NCBI GenBank assembly: GCA_022494885.1
Contig: JAGVSM010000509.1
Location: 18,978 to 82,977, forward strand
Length of the DNA stretch: 64,000 nucleotides
Direction of reading: 5' to 3'
Source of the DNA: Micrasema longulum
Lineage: Eukaryota; Arthropoda; Insecta; Trichoptera; Brachycentridae
The stretch's first letter is position 1, and each line of letters begins with the position of its first letter. The position numbers and the translations under genes were made by a program. Below, in pieces: positions 33,845 through 45,399 of the stretch. Below the pieces are notes generated by a model. The model was not told where the DNA came from, did no database searches, and saw nothing but the letters and a program-made list of their open reading frames with translations.

Positions 33845-36800
33845 TACGCAGTGTGTTGAGTTATAATTTATTTTAATTGCGATGAATTCCACCAAGAAAG
33901 TAAATTGATTAATTAGATATATTTTTTGAGAGTTTTACAATATTTTTTACGGAAATTAATTTTATTGATCATGCAAATTTAAACGTCTTTGCTTCTGTCA
34001 AAACTAAAACTCAATTGACCGTATTTCACCCCGGAAAAAGAACGTTTCGTCGGAGGCGTAATAAATGTACACGTCATCAACTAAGTGACCCTCCACTCTA
34101 GAACCTAGAGTCAGCCATTCTTCGGTGAAGACAGGCCAATTTACAATACACGCTAATAGTGGGTGGAAAGATCGCATCGATCATACATTGTGGTGGATTC
34201 TGTTCCTGAGTAGGTCTAAACAATTAGTAATGTGAGTAATCAGTTACTGTAATCGAACAATTTGTTTTTCTACAATAATCGAACTATATAACATATTAAG
34301 GTTATTGTTATTCATAATCATAAATAGTTACGTCAATTTCGACTCGATGCTACTTAGGAATATTTGTAACTGATATTACTCATTTTTTTAATGAATTTAC
34401 ATGGTAAAATTAATTAATTACCTGGCAACCGTACTTGTCTCTCGTCAAACTGTTTATTCCATGTATCATCTGTTCGCACAAACTATACCCAGAAGTCTCC
34501 ACCTGTATGCTTTGCTCGAGAGTATAATTCAAACATGCATTTTATTGACTCTTTCCATTATAATAAAACGACATTCAAAATGCAAGCTCCCAAATCAATA
34601 CTAAATTCTAGCCTTCAAGTCTTTGGTGATATTTCAACTTGTACTAAACGCTATTGTCAGTTAAATACAAATATCTTATGCACTACATTTTTACAATATT
34701 AAACACATACTCATTCACATACCCTCACATGCGCACACACACACTATACTTGTTGATATTTACTGTATTTGAAACATGTTATTTTAAGTTTCTTCATTTA
34801 TACTATTTTTAATTCTCTGTATTGCTGTTGATATCCTTGATAAATTAAATACAATTATTTAGCGGCTTATAATACAGGTTGAATCCACGGGAAAATATGA
34901 AACATAACATTGAGAAACTGATAGATGTTCTTATTGTAAAATAAAAGCATAAAACGAAAGCAAAAAGTCTCGTTGAATCGCTTTTCAGTGGTTCGTCATT
35001 TGTTTTAGTTCTTTTTTTTCAGTCTTTTTTCAATAAAATATACATATTATTACAATATCAATACATTATCAAGAAAACAAAGGATTAAGATATATTTTGT
35101 CCCGATAAACTATTCAATAATAGTTTGCCATCGGGTGCTCAGACATTAATTAATAATCAAATAAGAAGAGTACAGACACAATACTGTATACGTATAAAAT
35201 AATAAACATAAAAAATAGTTTAAAGTTTATTTTTTTAAAGTAAGAAAATAGAGTAAAAAAATACAATTAAAATTGAAGAATAGTAATTTACTGAAATATA
35301 TTTTAAATTAAATAAATAATAAACACATATATAAATAGTGTGTGCTCATAAATGTTATCAAAACAAGATAAAAAATAAATTGAACAAAGTAAAGTAAATC
35401 AAGAATTTCGATTCATATCTACAGAAAAAAAAAAAATAAGAAAATTAAAAGTACATATTAAAATTAAGATCTAAAAAATGTAAATGAAATAAGAAAGTAA
35501 TAAAAGAAAAGAAAAGAAAAGGTTAACCCAAGAAAATAACAAAAATGTATTCAATGAGAGTTATTTAGTTAATTGAAAACGTGAACTCATACTTTAATAT
35601 GTGAGCGTAACGTACTAACCACTGAAAGAGGCAAACAAATGGCGGATATGAAATCACAAAGGTGAAAACTTAGAAAAAAAAATGCAGTAAACATTTAGAA
35701 TTGTAATATTCATTATTAGTTCTTAATAAAATTTAAATGGATGTCATTTGCAAATTAAAATACTTATAATTATTTTTCTAAAATATGGAGGAAATATGAA
35801 ACAAAAGATAAAAACTTCTTGAATATTTTTTAAACTGAAAGAACATAATATATGTAGATCACACACTGTTAAAAATACAAATTCATACTTGAAAAACCGA
35901 TAAAAACTTTGAAATCGTAAGATCGAATACGAGAAAATGTGAAAAACGAAATACAAAAATAATTCAATTATAAATATTCGATTTTTTTTATAAAGCTTAT
36001 ATTTGTAAAATAAACATCACGTAACTGCTGTATAAAACTTCAAAACAAACGATGTTTATTGTTATGTGTGGAACATAATCTAGCTACTGCTACAGCCGGG
36101 AACTTGTAATAACGTACTGAGGATTTTGTGAAGTTATTTCCGTGTCTAAAATACAAAAGGATACGTCCCATAAATCACCTTTTTAATAGTATGAAAAGTG
36201 GTATTTTAATGAATAGCTTGAAAAACGAGTTTAATATAGACTCCATAGTGGAGTATATATTTTTTAATGCTTCGTTTGTTAGTATTCTTTATTTTCCTTA
36301 TTCATAGCAAAAAAACAACTGAAAAACTTTCTTACTATTATATTTTAAACAATGTACAACCGATAAAAAAAATAAAAAATATATAGTTGATCTAAGTACC
36401 TATCCAAATAACTATGTACATTTTGAGTAATTACATAATTGATATTTATAAATACTTATTTATCGGGAAAGTATGCGTCTAGTCGCAAAAAAACTATGCT
36501 GATATTAATGTAAGTCAAGGAGGATTCGACAATGAGGCAAATTATATACCGCACCATTATCATCCCTTTTCACAAATTTATTTTTTGTGCAGACTGCAAG
36601 ATCTTTAACGATCTACCTTCTTCAAGCGTCCTCTATGATTACTCCGTAGGAATGTCTGAAACGATTGATTTCTAATAATTACTAAATAATCTTTAATCTA
36701 CCAAATTTCCGTAGAACGCTATCCTGTTCTCCAAAGCGTCATATTTTTTGTCAGCAATATATTATAATATTAAGATGTATCTGCGATAGGTACAAGTAGA

Positions 36801-37850
36801 GACTATTTCACCCTAAATTGTTTGCATAAAATATATAAATTTTTCATTTTTAGAAAAATAAAAAAACGTTCTAAATTTAAACAATCTTACCCAGTTTATT
36901 TTTAAACTAATGATACTGTGTCAAGAGAACACTTAAATATGATTTGAGTTCACAAAGCTAGCGGTAATCAAAAGCAAAATTAAGATAGAAATTTAAAATG
37001 AAGCGTGAAAGCCGTTGATAACATTGGCATAGTCCCAAATGAAATAAAATGGTCCAGTTCAAACATATTGTGACCTGCCTACATTATAAGGGGTATATTT
37101 ATTTCTCGAAGGATAATTCTCTACAAATGTAATGATATTAATTTCAAGGTTGGATATAAAGTTTCCGTTCACAGATGTGGAATAGAAATAATTTTAAAAT
37201 GTGTTTTTTTTAATCTGAGGCTATCGACCGCGGCATGAAGTGATGTTTGCTGTAATATTTAAATGGAAGCAGGAGTCTCAGTTTAGTAAGTAAAAAGCTC
37301 AGCAGAATGGTGCAATAAAGGACAGGTAGTACGAAGTCACAAAAATGCGCTTCGCATGAGCAGCTTATGGAGTAAATGCAAAGATTATTGCAAAGTATTT
37401 TGTTCGGCTGAGCCTGCTGGGTACAAGGTATAATACTAAGTACTTATGAACGCCACATGACACACTAATATTTTCTCACCACTAACAAATCACAGCGTCG
37501 AGGTTTAGGCAACTTTAGCTACAAGAGTGATAGAAAGAATATAGTGTCTATTATAGTCTATTGTTAGTAAAGGAAGTGCAAAAAAGATAAAACAAAGATT
37601 TTTCTTTCATACTCGTTAATTTGAAACCGAAATTAAGCAACTAATGTTAGCATTAAATAATACGAATGTCTCTTGAAGTTGATTAAAGCGAAACATAAAT
37701 AGTTTTAATGAATGAGCTTTTAATCAATAATAGGGTATTTAGTACCTAATACCTTCAACTACTACGATACAGGATACAAGTGTAAGAACGGTTACAAGTA
37801 AAATTATATTGATCTAAAGAAAATCTGAAATATTACATCCTACATATAGT
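33845..37850. other. Four kilobases without recognisable features
   Basis: AT-rich. Simple tracts only: a short (CA)n at about 34734-34744 and AAAAGAAAAGAAAAGAAAAG near 35502. Frames of 60-70 codons lack domains. Confidence 0.5.
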
Positions 37851-37854
37851 GTGT

Positions 37855-38005
37855 GGGCCTTACTTAAAGTTACGCCTAGGCACAGTGGTAAAATAAGGAT
37901 GGAAATACCATCCTTATTCTACCCTTATAATAAGGATGGTATTCCCATCCGTATTCTACCATTATACCTAGGCGTAACTTTATGCCAAGTTTATGAGTGA
38001 GACCC
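37855..38005. mobile_element. Hairpin MITE, sister copy 2
   Basis: Shares AAAGTTACGCCTAGGCACAG and its mirror CTAGGCGTAACTTTATGCCA with the copy at 28066-28213. The left arm lacks the TATAAACCTG block that the right arm keeps (CAAGTTTATGAGTGAGACCC). The centre repeats CCATCCTTATTCTACC and AAGGATGGTATTCCCATCC, giving a nested hairpin. Confidence 0.85.
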
Positions 38006-38009
38006 TCTG

Positions 38010-39040
38010 TATGATTTTATTGAATAAGTAACGCGGGGACGGGGTAGCTACCGTAGTAATTTTAACACATTTATGTAGCTATATTTTGAACCGTAACAAA
38101 CGAGAAAATGTTCGAGTTTAAAACAATACTGCCGTTTCAGCGAAAACACAAGACGTAAGGCAGGGCGAAGAATTACGACAGGGTGCCGCATTTCAAGCGG
38201 TTAGCAGAATTTCGGATCAAACAAGGAAAAATTTAATCGCAATTTCATTCAACGTGAATAGTAAATTAACAAAGTTTACAAGCTCTCGGAGACATTAACG
38301 CAACGACTTTACCCAAGAAAATGTCCAAAATTAAAATCCTGTGAAAATGAAGACTCAATTATTGATCCTCAAAAACAATATCCTTCGTATAAATAATTAA
38401 ACTCGTACTGAATGAGGAATTCCAGCCCAACCCGGAATTAAACTTTAAAAATGTTTTCGTGTACACATGAATATTTAAAAATTTTGGAGTAGGATGAAAT
38501 ATCTCAAAAACGCACGTAAAAATAAATAAAAAATGTTCAAAATAGTATTCATTTTAAAATCGTAAATAATGACGACACTCCTTATATCTACGTTTAGTAT
38601 TTACGGTTTCCGCTTTAAAGCCTCCGCACCTTGTAAGGAACGTTTTGACCATAGAAAAAAAAGAGTATAATTTGTATAATTTAACATTTCAACCAGAGAT
38701 TATGTCAACTTTCTAGGTTTTTCTAAATCGAAACGTTCGTAAAAACAATCATAACATAGAAATGAGCAAATTACGATCAACTAAATGAAGTAATCAAAGC
38801 AATATTCCATATATTCTTGTCAGGTCAGTGAAAGTAAAAACGCCAACCGTTTCATGACGTCACTACTGAAAAGTGACACACTGATTACAGTCATTTGGCG
38901 CGATATTTGATAAATGTAACTTTAAAAAATCATATCTTTGTAAATAACGCACAAAATATATATATAAATATATATATATATTTGTTTAGTTAAATAGTAC
39001 GCTAATGGAAAAAAATAAATTAGAAAACAGTGGAATTCCA
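38010..39040. other. No gene; (TA)n-rich microsatellite
   Basis: 38030-38240 is more GC-balanced and unique in the window. An imperfect (TA)n run sits at about 38957-38984. No supported frame. Confidence 0.45.
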
Positions 39041-39044
39041 CATT

Positions 39045-39110
39045 ATGGTGGCAGGCTACTGGGCTGCCATGAATGAGGCCCCGGGGTCGATGCCCGATTA
39101 TACATGATAA
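39045..39110 (+). repeat. tRNA-like SINE head fragment
   Basis: TGGTGGCAGGCTACTGGGCT and CCGGGGTCGATGCCCGA look like A-box and B-box regions of a tRNA-derived SINE. Only about 65 bp are recognisable. Confidence 0.5.
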
Positions 39111-39126
39111 TTATTATACGTACCTG

Positions 39127-39570
39127 TTACCTTTGTCGTAAAATGTGTACAATGTGTACGTTAAACTTTCCCTTCTCTATGATTACCGAATCGAGCTTCT
39201 CGCTACTATCCGTGGCCCTGTTATAGATCCTGTCGGATATACAGATCTGGTGGCTTCCAAAAAGAATTTCGAGGCTTTTAAAAAGTTTTGTAATAATTTC
39301 GGCGAATTGATCATGTCCAATCAATTTAATCCCAGTCAGTGAAGAATTCCCTTCCCTCTTTTCTCAATCCAATGAAGTACATATTATGTACTTCTGGATT
39401 ACTTTCTTTCAGCACAAAGATGCTAAAGCTTCCAGATTTCAGAGAGCTCCTTCGGGCAGCTTTTCTTGTTTGACAATGAGCAAATTTTCCGTGTACGTGG
39501 GCACCGCCAAGGAGACTTATGTCCTCAGATGCGGTGTGCGGTATGTGGTGGGCAAGCTGTCGTAAAATGA
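39127..39570 (+). other. Unassigned coding-like segment
   Basis: Frame one (39145-39342, GTG at its edge) reads LSLLYDYRIELLATIRGPVI, DPVGYTDLVASKKNFEAF, KKFCNNFGELIMSNQF. After about 70 bp ending in a good splice-acceptor-like TTACTTTCTTTCAG (about 39400-39413), a second frame reads RFQRAPSGSFSCLTMSKFSV, YVGTAKETYVLRCGVRYVVG, KLS, stop at 39564-39566. Composition is more GC-balanced than the flanks. A GTGAAG donor at the end of frame one does not join in phase with the second frame. I do not recognise a family. It could be a pseudogene, exons of an unknown gene, or an old element. Confidence 0.3.
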
Positions 39571-39784
39571 GGTAAACTTTACGAGTTTGTAACTAGATTG
39601 CCAATCATTTATATTATCTACTTCAAAAAGTCAAACACTTACGACATATATTTTCTATTGTATTTTTTGATTGGGTAGAACAAGAGACCTCATTGACGTA
39701 ATGTCAACAAAGCCACTAGCTACTTAAAATGAGGGTTTTAAACCGCTTACTAAAACAGGTTATGAAGTCGAATTACACTAGTAA

Positions 39785-39900
39785 ACTGCGGCACCACATA
39801 CCCAGACTTCGTGAATTATTGTGATTTCCTGGGAATCGAACCCGTAACATCTGTGCGTAAGGCAAGTATCTGAACCCTTATCTCGGTAGAAGGATATTTT
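39785..39900 (-). repeat. tRNA-like SINE head
   Basis: The minus strand reads CTACCGAGATAAGGGTTCAG, ATACTTGCCTTACGCACAG, then B box TTACGGGTTCGATTCCC. This is tRNA-derived, but the family differs from SINE-A and SINE-B and is single copy here. Confidence 0.6.
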
Positions 39901-40104
39901 TTTGTCATCAAAGTTTATTCTGATTAAGCAGTTAGAAATAAAAAAATATGGTAAATCAGTTTTAACTGAATGCTTTTAATTTAACTGTTTGTTCATGAAA
40001 AAAATGAGATCACACTATAGGTCACAGAAGCGGCCTGTCGATCACGACAATGCTAAGAAATTGAACGGTTGGTCGAATTCATCAGTTAGGTATCTTAACA
40101 TATT

Positions 40105-40150
40105 ACAACAGAGATGAAGAACGTTTAAGAGAAGGTAAAATAGAAGTCTA
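40105..40150 (-). repeat. Rep390 scrap (a-b)
   Basis: ACAACAGAGATGAAGAACGT and AGAGAAGGTAAAATAGAAGT match landmarks b and a in inverted orientation. The rest is absent. Confidence 0.6.
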
Positions 40151-40498
40151 GTTAGGTATCTGTTTAAAAATGATATTAAGGACACTTACGAAATGTTCTA
40201 CAAAACTGCAGAGATGTTTCAAACTGACCATATTTTCACAGGAAAACAAAATTCTTACTCTGCACTACAATATATTTCTGAAAGCAGAGTCAGGATTTCT
40301 GGACATTGGTTTCCAACGAGGAATATCCTTATTTTTTTAAATGTACTAAACAAATGTACTCGTGTTTTGGTTCAGCATATTTATGTGAATCGGCATTTTT
40401 ATAATTAAAACAAACGAAAAGTAAGTACCGTTATCGCACGACAGACGCTCATACGATGGATTATTTAAGGTTGGAAATATCCAAATAAAAACCTGACT

Positions 40499-40926
40499 TT
40501 GCTACTCAAAATTATTTTTAATTTTTCCATACAGTCATCATCATCATCTTTCCGTACCTTATGGTGCATATTATCGTGCGGGTATTATCCTTGGCTTTAC
40601 CCGACCGAGTTTCTCCAGGGTATGCTTGGCTACAACAGTTTAGAGACTAGAAGGAATGTGTATATGACTACACATTTTTATCGATTGTTGCGCGGTATGA
40701 CCGATAATTCTGAAATTATGATGAGCATTGATTTGTATGATCCTGATAATTACCTAAGACAGCGTCAGCATATATTGTTTCATATTCCGATATTCAGGAC
40801 CAACCTGCCTATGGTTATGCCTGTTGGAAGGGCTACCACTTTGCTGAACAACATCGCCCTGGATATTGATCTGTTCCATGTATCCGAAGGGGTTGTCTCT
40901 TTCGTGTATTTTTTTTCTTTTTTATA
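40499..40926 (+). pseudogene. Jockey-like LINE C-terminal fragment
   Basis: From about 40602 the frame reads TEFLQGMLGYNSLETRRNVY, THFYRLLRGMTDNSEIM, LYDPDNYLRQRQHILFHIPI, FRTNLPMVMPVGRATTLLNN, then DIDLF. It matches the C-terminal region after the RT domain in insect Jockey-type LINEs (MLGY.SL..RR, FRLLRG..D, VPDNYLR.R....F..P..RTN, P..RA..LLN). No internal stop; ends at 40926. 5'-truncated. Confidence 0.85.
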
Positions 40927-40994
40927 ATATGTACGTATTTAATATATTTTTGTAATGTATATGTTATATTTAAAATAAATTAATTGAATTGAAA

Positions 40995-41217
40995 TAGGGC
41001 ACCACATTGGTAAACCAGTCGCAGCGTTTCATGATCATTTTTGTCACATGAAGGTAAGATGATCAGTCTTACGCTTCAGGTACCAGTCCAGGGACTATGA
41101 AATATTCTAGGATGAAAACTGTTATTTAAATAAATATTTCATACCGACCATGTCGGGAATCGAACCTGAGACCTCTTGCATGGTACGTTAACGCGCTGAT
41201 CATTACACCACGAGGCC
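40995..41217 (-). repeat. SINE-B copy
   Basis: Minus-strand head TCGGCCTCGTGGTGTAATGA, B box GAGGTCTCAGGTTCGATTCC, body ATGAAATATTTATTTAAA and the 3' part ATCATCTTACCTTCATGTGA. Very similar to 32425-32697. Confidence 0.85.
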
Positions 41218-41219
41218 GA

Positions 41220-41865
41220 AAATACACACAGTAAACGAGTTAAAAATATATTTTTCAATTAAATATATGGTAAAGTTTACTATAAAACTCTGGATAAATG
41301 ATTCGTGTATCGCAGGGACTTTTAACAGTGAAAAGTAGATTCGGGTCCTATCAAGTTGGCCACCCCTGCTATAGGATACATCGAGCATACATAATAGCAC
41401 GATATAGAAAGGGGATTGATTATTATGAGAACACAAATGGTTTACAGTAGAAAATATAATGCTTGTATCCGATTCACAGTCACGTAAGCGGTATGATAGA
41501 TATTTCATTGTTCTAGTACCATGTGCATTGTAATAAATTGTTTTTGGTGAAGCGACATGACATTCCGAACTAACCCGAGCTAATCAATCCAAATAAGTAT
41601 TTAAGTCGAGATAGTGATCTACCCTAGCTGCTTATTTCTTATTTCTACAGAAGCCAGCCATGGTGACGGGTGGTTAGTAAGATCACTTCAGATTCATACG
41701 GAAACTACGACCTATATACATATTTATAAACTACTAGGTTGCGTCATGAATTTAGTTTCAGTTTGTTATGGTGTAAACAAAATGTCTGCAATGAACATGT
41801 AAACTGATTACAGTAGAATAGCAGTAAACACTATTAATCGTTAAACAAGTAAAGGTTACTCAGCC
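41220..41865. other. No gene; isolated acceptor-like site
   Basis: CTTATTTCTTATTTCTACAG at 41631-41650 is a good 3' splice-site-like sequence, followed by AAGCCAGCCATGGTGACGGG. The downstream frame (to 41802) has no domain, so I do not call an exon. Confidence 0.35.
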
Positions 41866-42069
41866 TAAGTTGAGGCCATCACAGTACCCACACAGATGTA
41901 CAGCACATATACAGAGTGTTGCTTTTCTGGCCGTTTTCAGTACTGTTCGAATCAAAACATGTCCTCATTACTACTATGAAAACACTGTCAAAAAACCCTG
42001 GTTCAATTCAGAAGCTAGAAAGTCCGCATGGACACTGGCGGATTGTTGTGGACATATTGGCGTTTGATA

Positions 42070-42875
42070 TTGAATTGAGATGGGCTAGTCACGTACGCAG
42101 AATGGGCGACGACAACTCCATAAAACGCTGCACACTCACTGCGCCACAGGGAAGTACAGTAGAAGACCAGGAAGGCCCAAAATGCGATGGATGGATTCCG
42201 TCAGTGCTGATACATCTACACCATAGTCCTTAAAATGTAAGATGATTAGAATGACAGCTGTCAAACTCAAATAAATAGTGATGGGAAATTACTGATCACT
42301 GATAATGTACCGATCAAATCGATTTTATCAGTTTTTTCATGCAAACATGAAACTCTGTTTCCGAAAATTAATAAAAAAAACGCAAAAACAAGCCTATTAT
42401 AGTGTGTTGAATACAATTATTCACCAAAAATAAGACATTTATACTTTTTTCGTGAACATTATAAAACGATTTTTTTTTATTCGATCAATTTACAATGATC
42501 AATTTGTCCCATCTCTAACTCTTTTGCAAAATAAAATAACTTTGTAAGAAGGTCGTTAGTAATTAGGTTTATTTTAGTTTTTTTTAAGTTTTAAAGCTGA
42601 TTTATATATTTATGTTGATTCATGTGTCAAGAATTGTATTAAAAAAATAAATTAACTTACCAAATACGAATGATTTTTCGTGTGTCAATGTAAATCACTC
42701 CTTGGACGTTACTACAAAGTTATGTCGTCAGTTTTTCTGATAACTATCATTCTAATCATCTTAGATTTTAAGGACTATACAGATAAAAAACTGAAAGACA
42801 AAGGCAGCAGATAGACGAGTATGGGGGAGACTTCTAGATACAGCTAAGTCTTATCCGGGGCTGTCGAGTTTATGA
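42070..42875 (+). pseudogene. LINE C-terminal remnant interrupted by a MITE
   Basis: Part one (about 42070-42223) reads IELRWASHVRRMGDDNSIKR, then after a frameshift RRPGRPKMRWMDSVSAD-like text. Part two (42778-42875) reads RRVWGRLLDTAKSYPGLSSL before TGA. LRW..H..RM.D....K, GRPK.RW.DSV and LLD.AK......L are typical of an insect LINE C-terminus. The 550-bp MITE at 42226-42775 sits between the two parts. Confidence 0.8.
42226..42775. mobile_element. TA-flanked MITE inside a LINE tail
   Basis: The termini GTCCTTAAAATGTAAGATGA and TCATCTTAGATTTTAAGGAC mirror each other, extended by TTAGAATGA. TA lies immediately outside both ends (42224-42225, 42776-42777). A second inverted pair lies inside: GATGGGAAATTACTGATCAC near 42281 against TGATCAATTTGTCCCATC near 42497-42515. 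That may be an older or nested foldback. Non-coding. Confidence 0.9.
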
Positions 42876-42879
42876 TGAT

Positions 42880-43590
42880 GATAAAAAGAATATATTTTTG
42901 ACTGTCTTAGAACAGGGTTAGACATTTAAAATAACTTTACATTAATTTTATAAAGATAAATAAACAAATACAGAATGTGTGTCGTAAAAACGTAAGTTGA
43001 ATCGGGTTCATTTAAGTTTCAAACGAGCTATACTTAAAGTTAGACGAAGTGAAAGCCTTAAAAAGTAACCATCATTTGACGCGTCTAAATCCGCGATAAT
43101 GGCGACACAGCGTCTAACTTAGGTGTGAAATTCCTGTAAAAGATATCTACAGTACTGTACTGTACTTTAGCGCTATATGTATTTCGTATGTGGATATGGT
43201 AGTACGGTAATGAAGAAAATACGTTCATTGAGTACGAGTGTCGGGTCATTGGTCCTGACGTCCTGAATAGCTCGCCATTCCCCGGCAAAGGGGTTTGCCA
43301 ACCAACAATGGATGTACATAGATGTGCAAAGAGCTCTGAAACATTTGTAAGGTTAACACAACAGAGGAGCAAATGTGCTAATGCCCTTTCGTAATGAAAT
43401 TACACTCCGTAGTCTTTGTACAAACACACTATTCGCAAGAAAAAAATACAAAAATTAAATTTTAGTTTTATGTACTTAGGTCGGCAATATTACATCTAAT
43501 TAATTATGCCAAATGACCATGGTATTATTATTTTCTATTATCAAACTGTTTGGGCAGGTAATAGTAATCACACCGTTATAACATAATATA
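42880..43590. other. No recognisable feature
   Basis: Mixed composition, a GC-balanced part at 43080-43380 with a 95-codon minus-strand frame that has no recognisable domain. Confidence 0.45.
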
Positions 43591-43594
43591 TATA

Positions 43595-43865
43595 CGAGGG
43601 TTGATTGATACGCTTCACCCTTGACCTATTTTAAAGTGGATGAATAAACGTATTTGCACCTTATTTTTCGACGTAGTCCCCCTGGGGTGGTATTCCAAAC
43701 GCTCTTGCGGCCACATTATCTAGTGTATTTTGTATGTAAATAAACTTTTTTCTCGTGCCGCGAGAGCGGTTCAGAATAGCACCCCTGGGCTTGTATGCAC
43801 TTCTTCTGGCAGAACATCTGTCCGACCTCTGCTAACAACTCATCTACACATCACATGACCGCATA
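43595..43865 (-). pseudogene. Mariner 3' remnant interrupted by a palindromic MITE
   Basis: The terminal repeat CGAGGGTTGATTGATACGCT at 43595 is preceded by TA. Inward lie TTTTTCGACGTAGTCCC and, after the MITE, TGTATGCACTTCTTCTGGCA. This is the inverted equivalent of 16389-16501 (TGCCAGAAGAAGTGCATACA against GGAAGACATGCATACAAG). It is the last part of a mariner transposase gene and its terminal repeat on the minus strand. Confidence 0.75.
43680..43789. mobile_element. Short palindromic MITE (CCCAGGGGTG family), copy 3
   Basis: Left end CCCTGGGGTGGTATTCCAAA, right end GCGGTTCAGAATAGCACCCC then TGGG. Both arms also share CTCTTGCGG/CCGCGAGAG. About 110 bp. Its insertion point in the mariner remnant can be read by comparison with the uninterrupted copy at 16402-16432. 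Confidence 0.85.
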
Positions 43866-43869
43866 AATA

Positions 43870-44130
43870 TTCAAAATTGAGATTCATCTAATTGAATTAT
43901 TTCACCTATCACCCGCATTAATAAAGGTTTCAGCTCTTTAACTTCACAAACATCAACAGATGAAAGAGTTGAAGGAATATAGATGTTCCAATATAGGCAG
44001 AATTGTGAATGTTACGCAGTGTGTAAAGTGGCCACTTAAACCAGCCATTGACAGGTCATAAGCCCTGTAGATGCCTGGACTTCTATATTACCTTCTCTTA
44101 AATGTTCTTCATCTCTGTTGTAAAATGTTA
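43870..44130. repeat. Rep390 copy with inverted junction
   Basis: 43876-43905 (GAGATTCATCTAATTGAATT, ATTTCACC) is landmark e on the minus strand. From 43918 the plus strand runs e (AATAAAGGTTTCAGCTCTTT), f, a, b (GACAGGTCATAAGCCCTGTA, TTCTTCATCTCTGTTGTAAA). The two meet head-to-head inside e. Confidence 0.8.
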
Positions 44131-44499
44131 ATTGCTATGATTTATTTAAATAATATGATATTAAATATTTAAATTTAGAGGCTATTTTAAGCAGCCATCA
44201 TGTGTTTGTGCTGGAAAATAGGACAAAATTTGTAAATAGGCGAGGAGCGATCACAAACATTTGATCCGGAGTCCGCAAAAATTTTGATTTAAAATTATTG
44301 AAGATGGGATAAATGACCTAAGTCTAGTAACTTGACTATTTGTTTTATAATATTGACTACGTAAAAGTTCTAAGAAAATTAATTTTGTCTAACATCACCT
44401 CGAGAAAAATGCAATTCCTGCTGAAAGTTTAAGTACGGGTGTATTCAGAGTTCAGACAAATGCAAAATAGAAAACACAACACAAATTAAGTGCAATCCT

Positions 44500-44791
44500 A
44501 AAAGTGTTGCACGAATTCCTGAATAATTCCGTTTCAGAGGACAAAACACGTACACAATCTTACATATTCAAGAGGATCCGGGAGCTCGTAGAAACAGTCA
44601 AAGTTCCGGATAAATTTGCAAATGTATGCTCCTCGAAGACATGGCAAAACAATGCAATATACTTACACACAAGCGAACGATTACGAGATAAATTGGCCGT
44701 CCAATGTTTGAGTATTACGAGATCTCTAAAGCAGCTTTATTATCTTACTGACATTAACAAAATAATACAAGTAGGTTTCAAGTACAAATAG
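44500..44791 (+). other. Unassigned 95-codon open frame, possible exon
   Basis: The frame (GTTG region to TAG) reads LHEFLNNSVSEDKTRTQSYI, FKRIRELVETVKVPDKFANV, CSSKTWQNNAIYLHTSERLR, DKLAVQCLSITRSLKQLYYL, TDINK. It has mixed amino-acid use unlike the AT-driven frames nearby. ACAA|GTAGGT at 44767-44776 is a good splice-donor-like site near its end. No convincing acceptor and no family recognised. Confidence 0.25.
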
Positions 44792-44899
44792 TAGCTGTTT
44801 TGAATAATGTTTCAAATCACAAAAGTGGGAAAGGGAGGTATTCAGATGTGAATATTTCAATTATAACAAGGCAGTCTAAAAGGGTTACATCATCATTCC

Positions 44900-45335
44900 G
44901 TTGTGATATTTTCTGAGTTATTATACCGTGTTTTAAAACTTTTTCTTGCGAAGGTTTTGGACAGAGTAACAGCGTCCATCATACGGGCTGATGTACGTAT
45001 GAGGAATTTGTACCGTACCCCAGTCGGCAGGTTTGTATTGTTTCGGATAATGTGTTTTATTCAATGCCGGACACCATGATGTTTTCAGGCACATTCTGTC
45101 ATATCTATTAATATAACGCAATGCACCTCAAAACATCACGGTACTCGGAAGTTAATATAACACATAAGCCAATACAATACAAACCGGCCGACTGCGGTAC
45201 GGTACAAATTCCTCATACGATTATAATACATTCAAACGCAAAAACTACATCAGCCCAGATGATGGACGCTGTGGCGCTGTCCGAAACGTAGGAAAGGAGT
45301 TTTAATACGTGGCATAATAACCCAGAAGAAAATCA
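44900..45335. mobile_element. Large foldback element
   Basis: The left arm (44900-45060) and right arm (45160-45335) mirror each other over about 150 bp. Blocks on the left are GTTATTATACCGTGTTTTAA, ACAGCGTCCATCATACGGGC, TATGAGGAATTTGTACCGTA and AGTCGGCAGGTTTGTATTG. The right arm carries the mirrors ACAAACCGGCCGACTGCGGT, ACGGTACAAATTCCTCATAC and ATGATGGACGCTGT. Non-coding. Ends and target duplication are uncertain. Confidence 0.8.
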
Positions 45336-45399
45336 CAAGAATCTGCCGAGAAAACCGACGAACTTTAATCATCACTCCCCTTCCGCACCTAGTGTTGCA

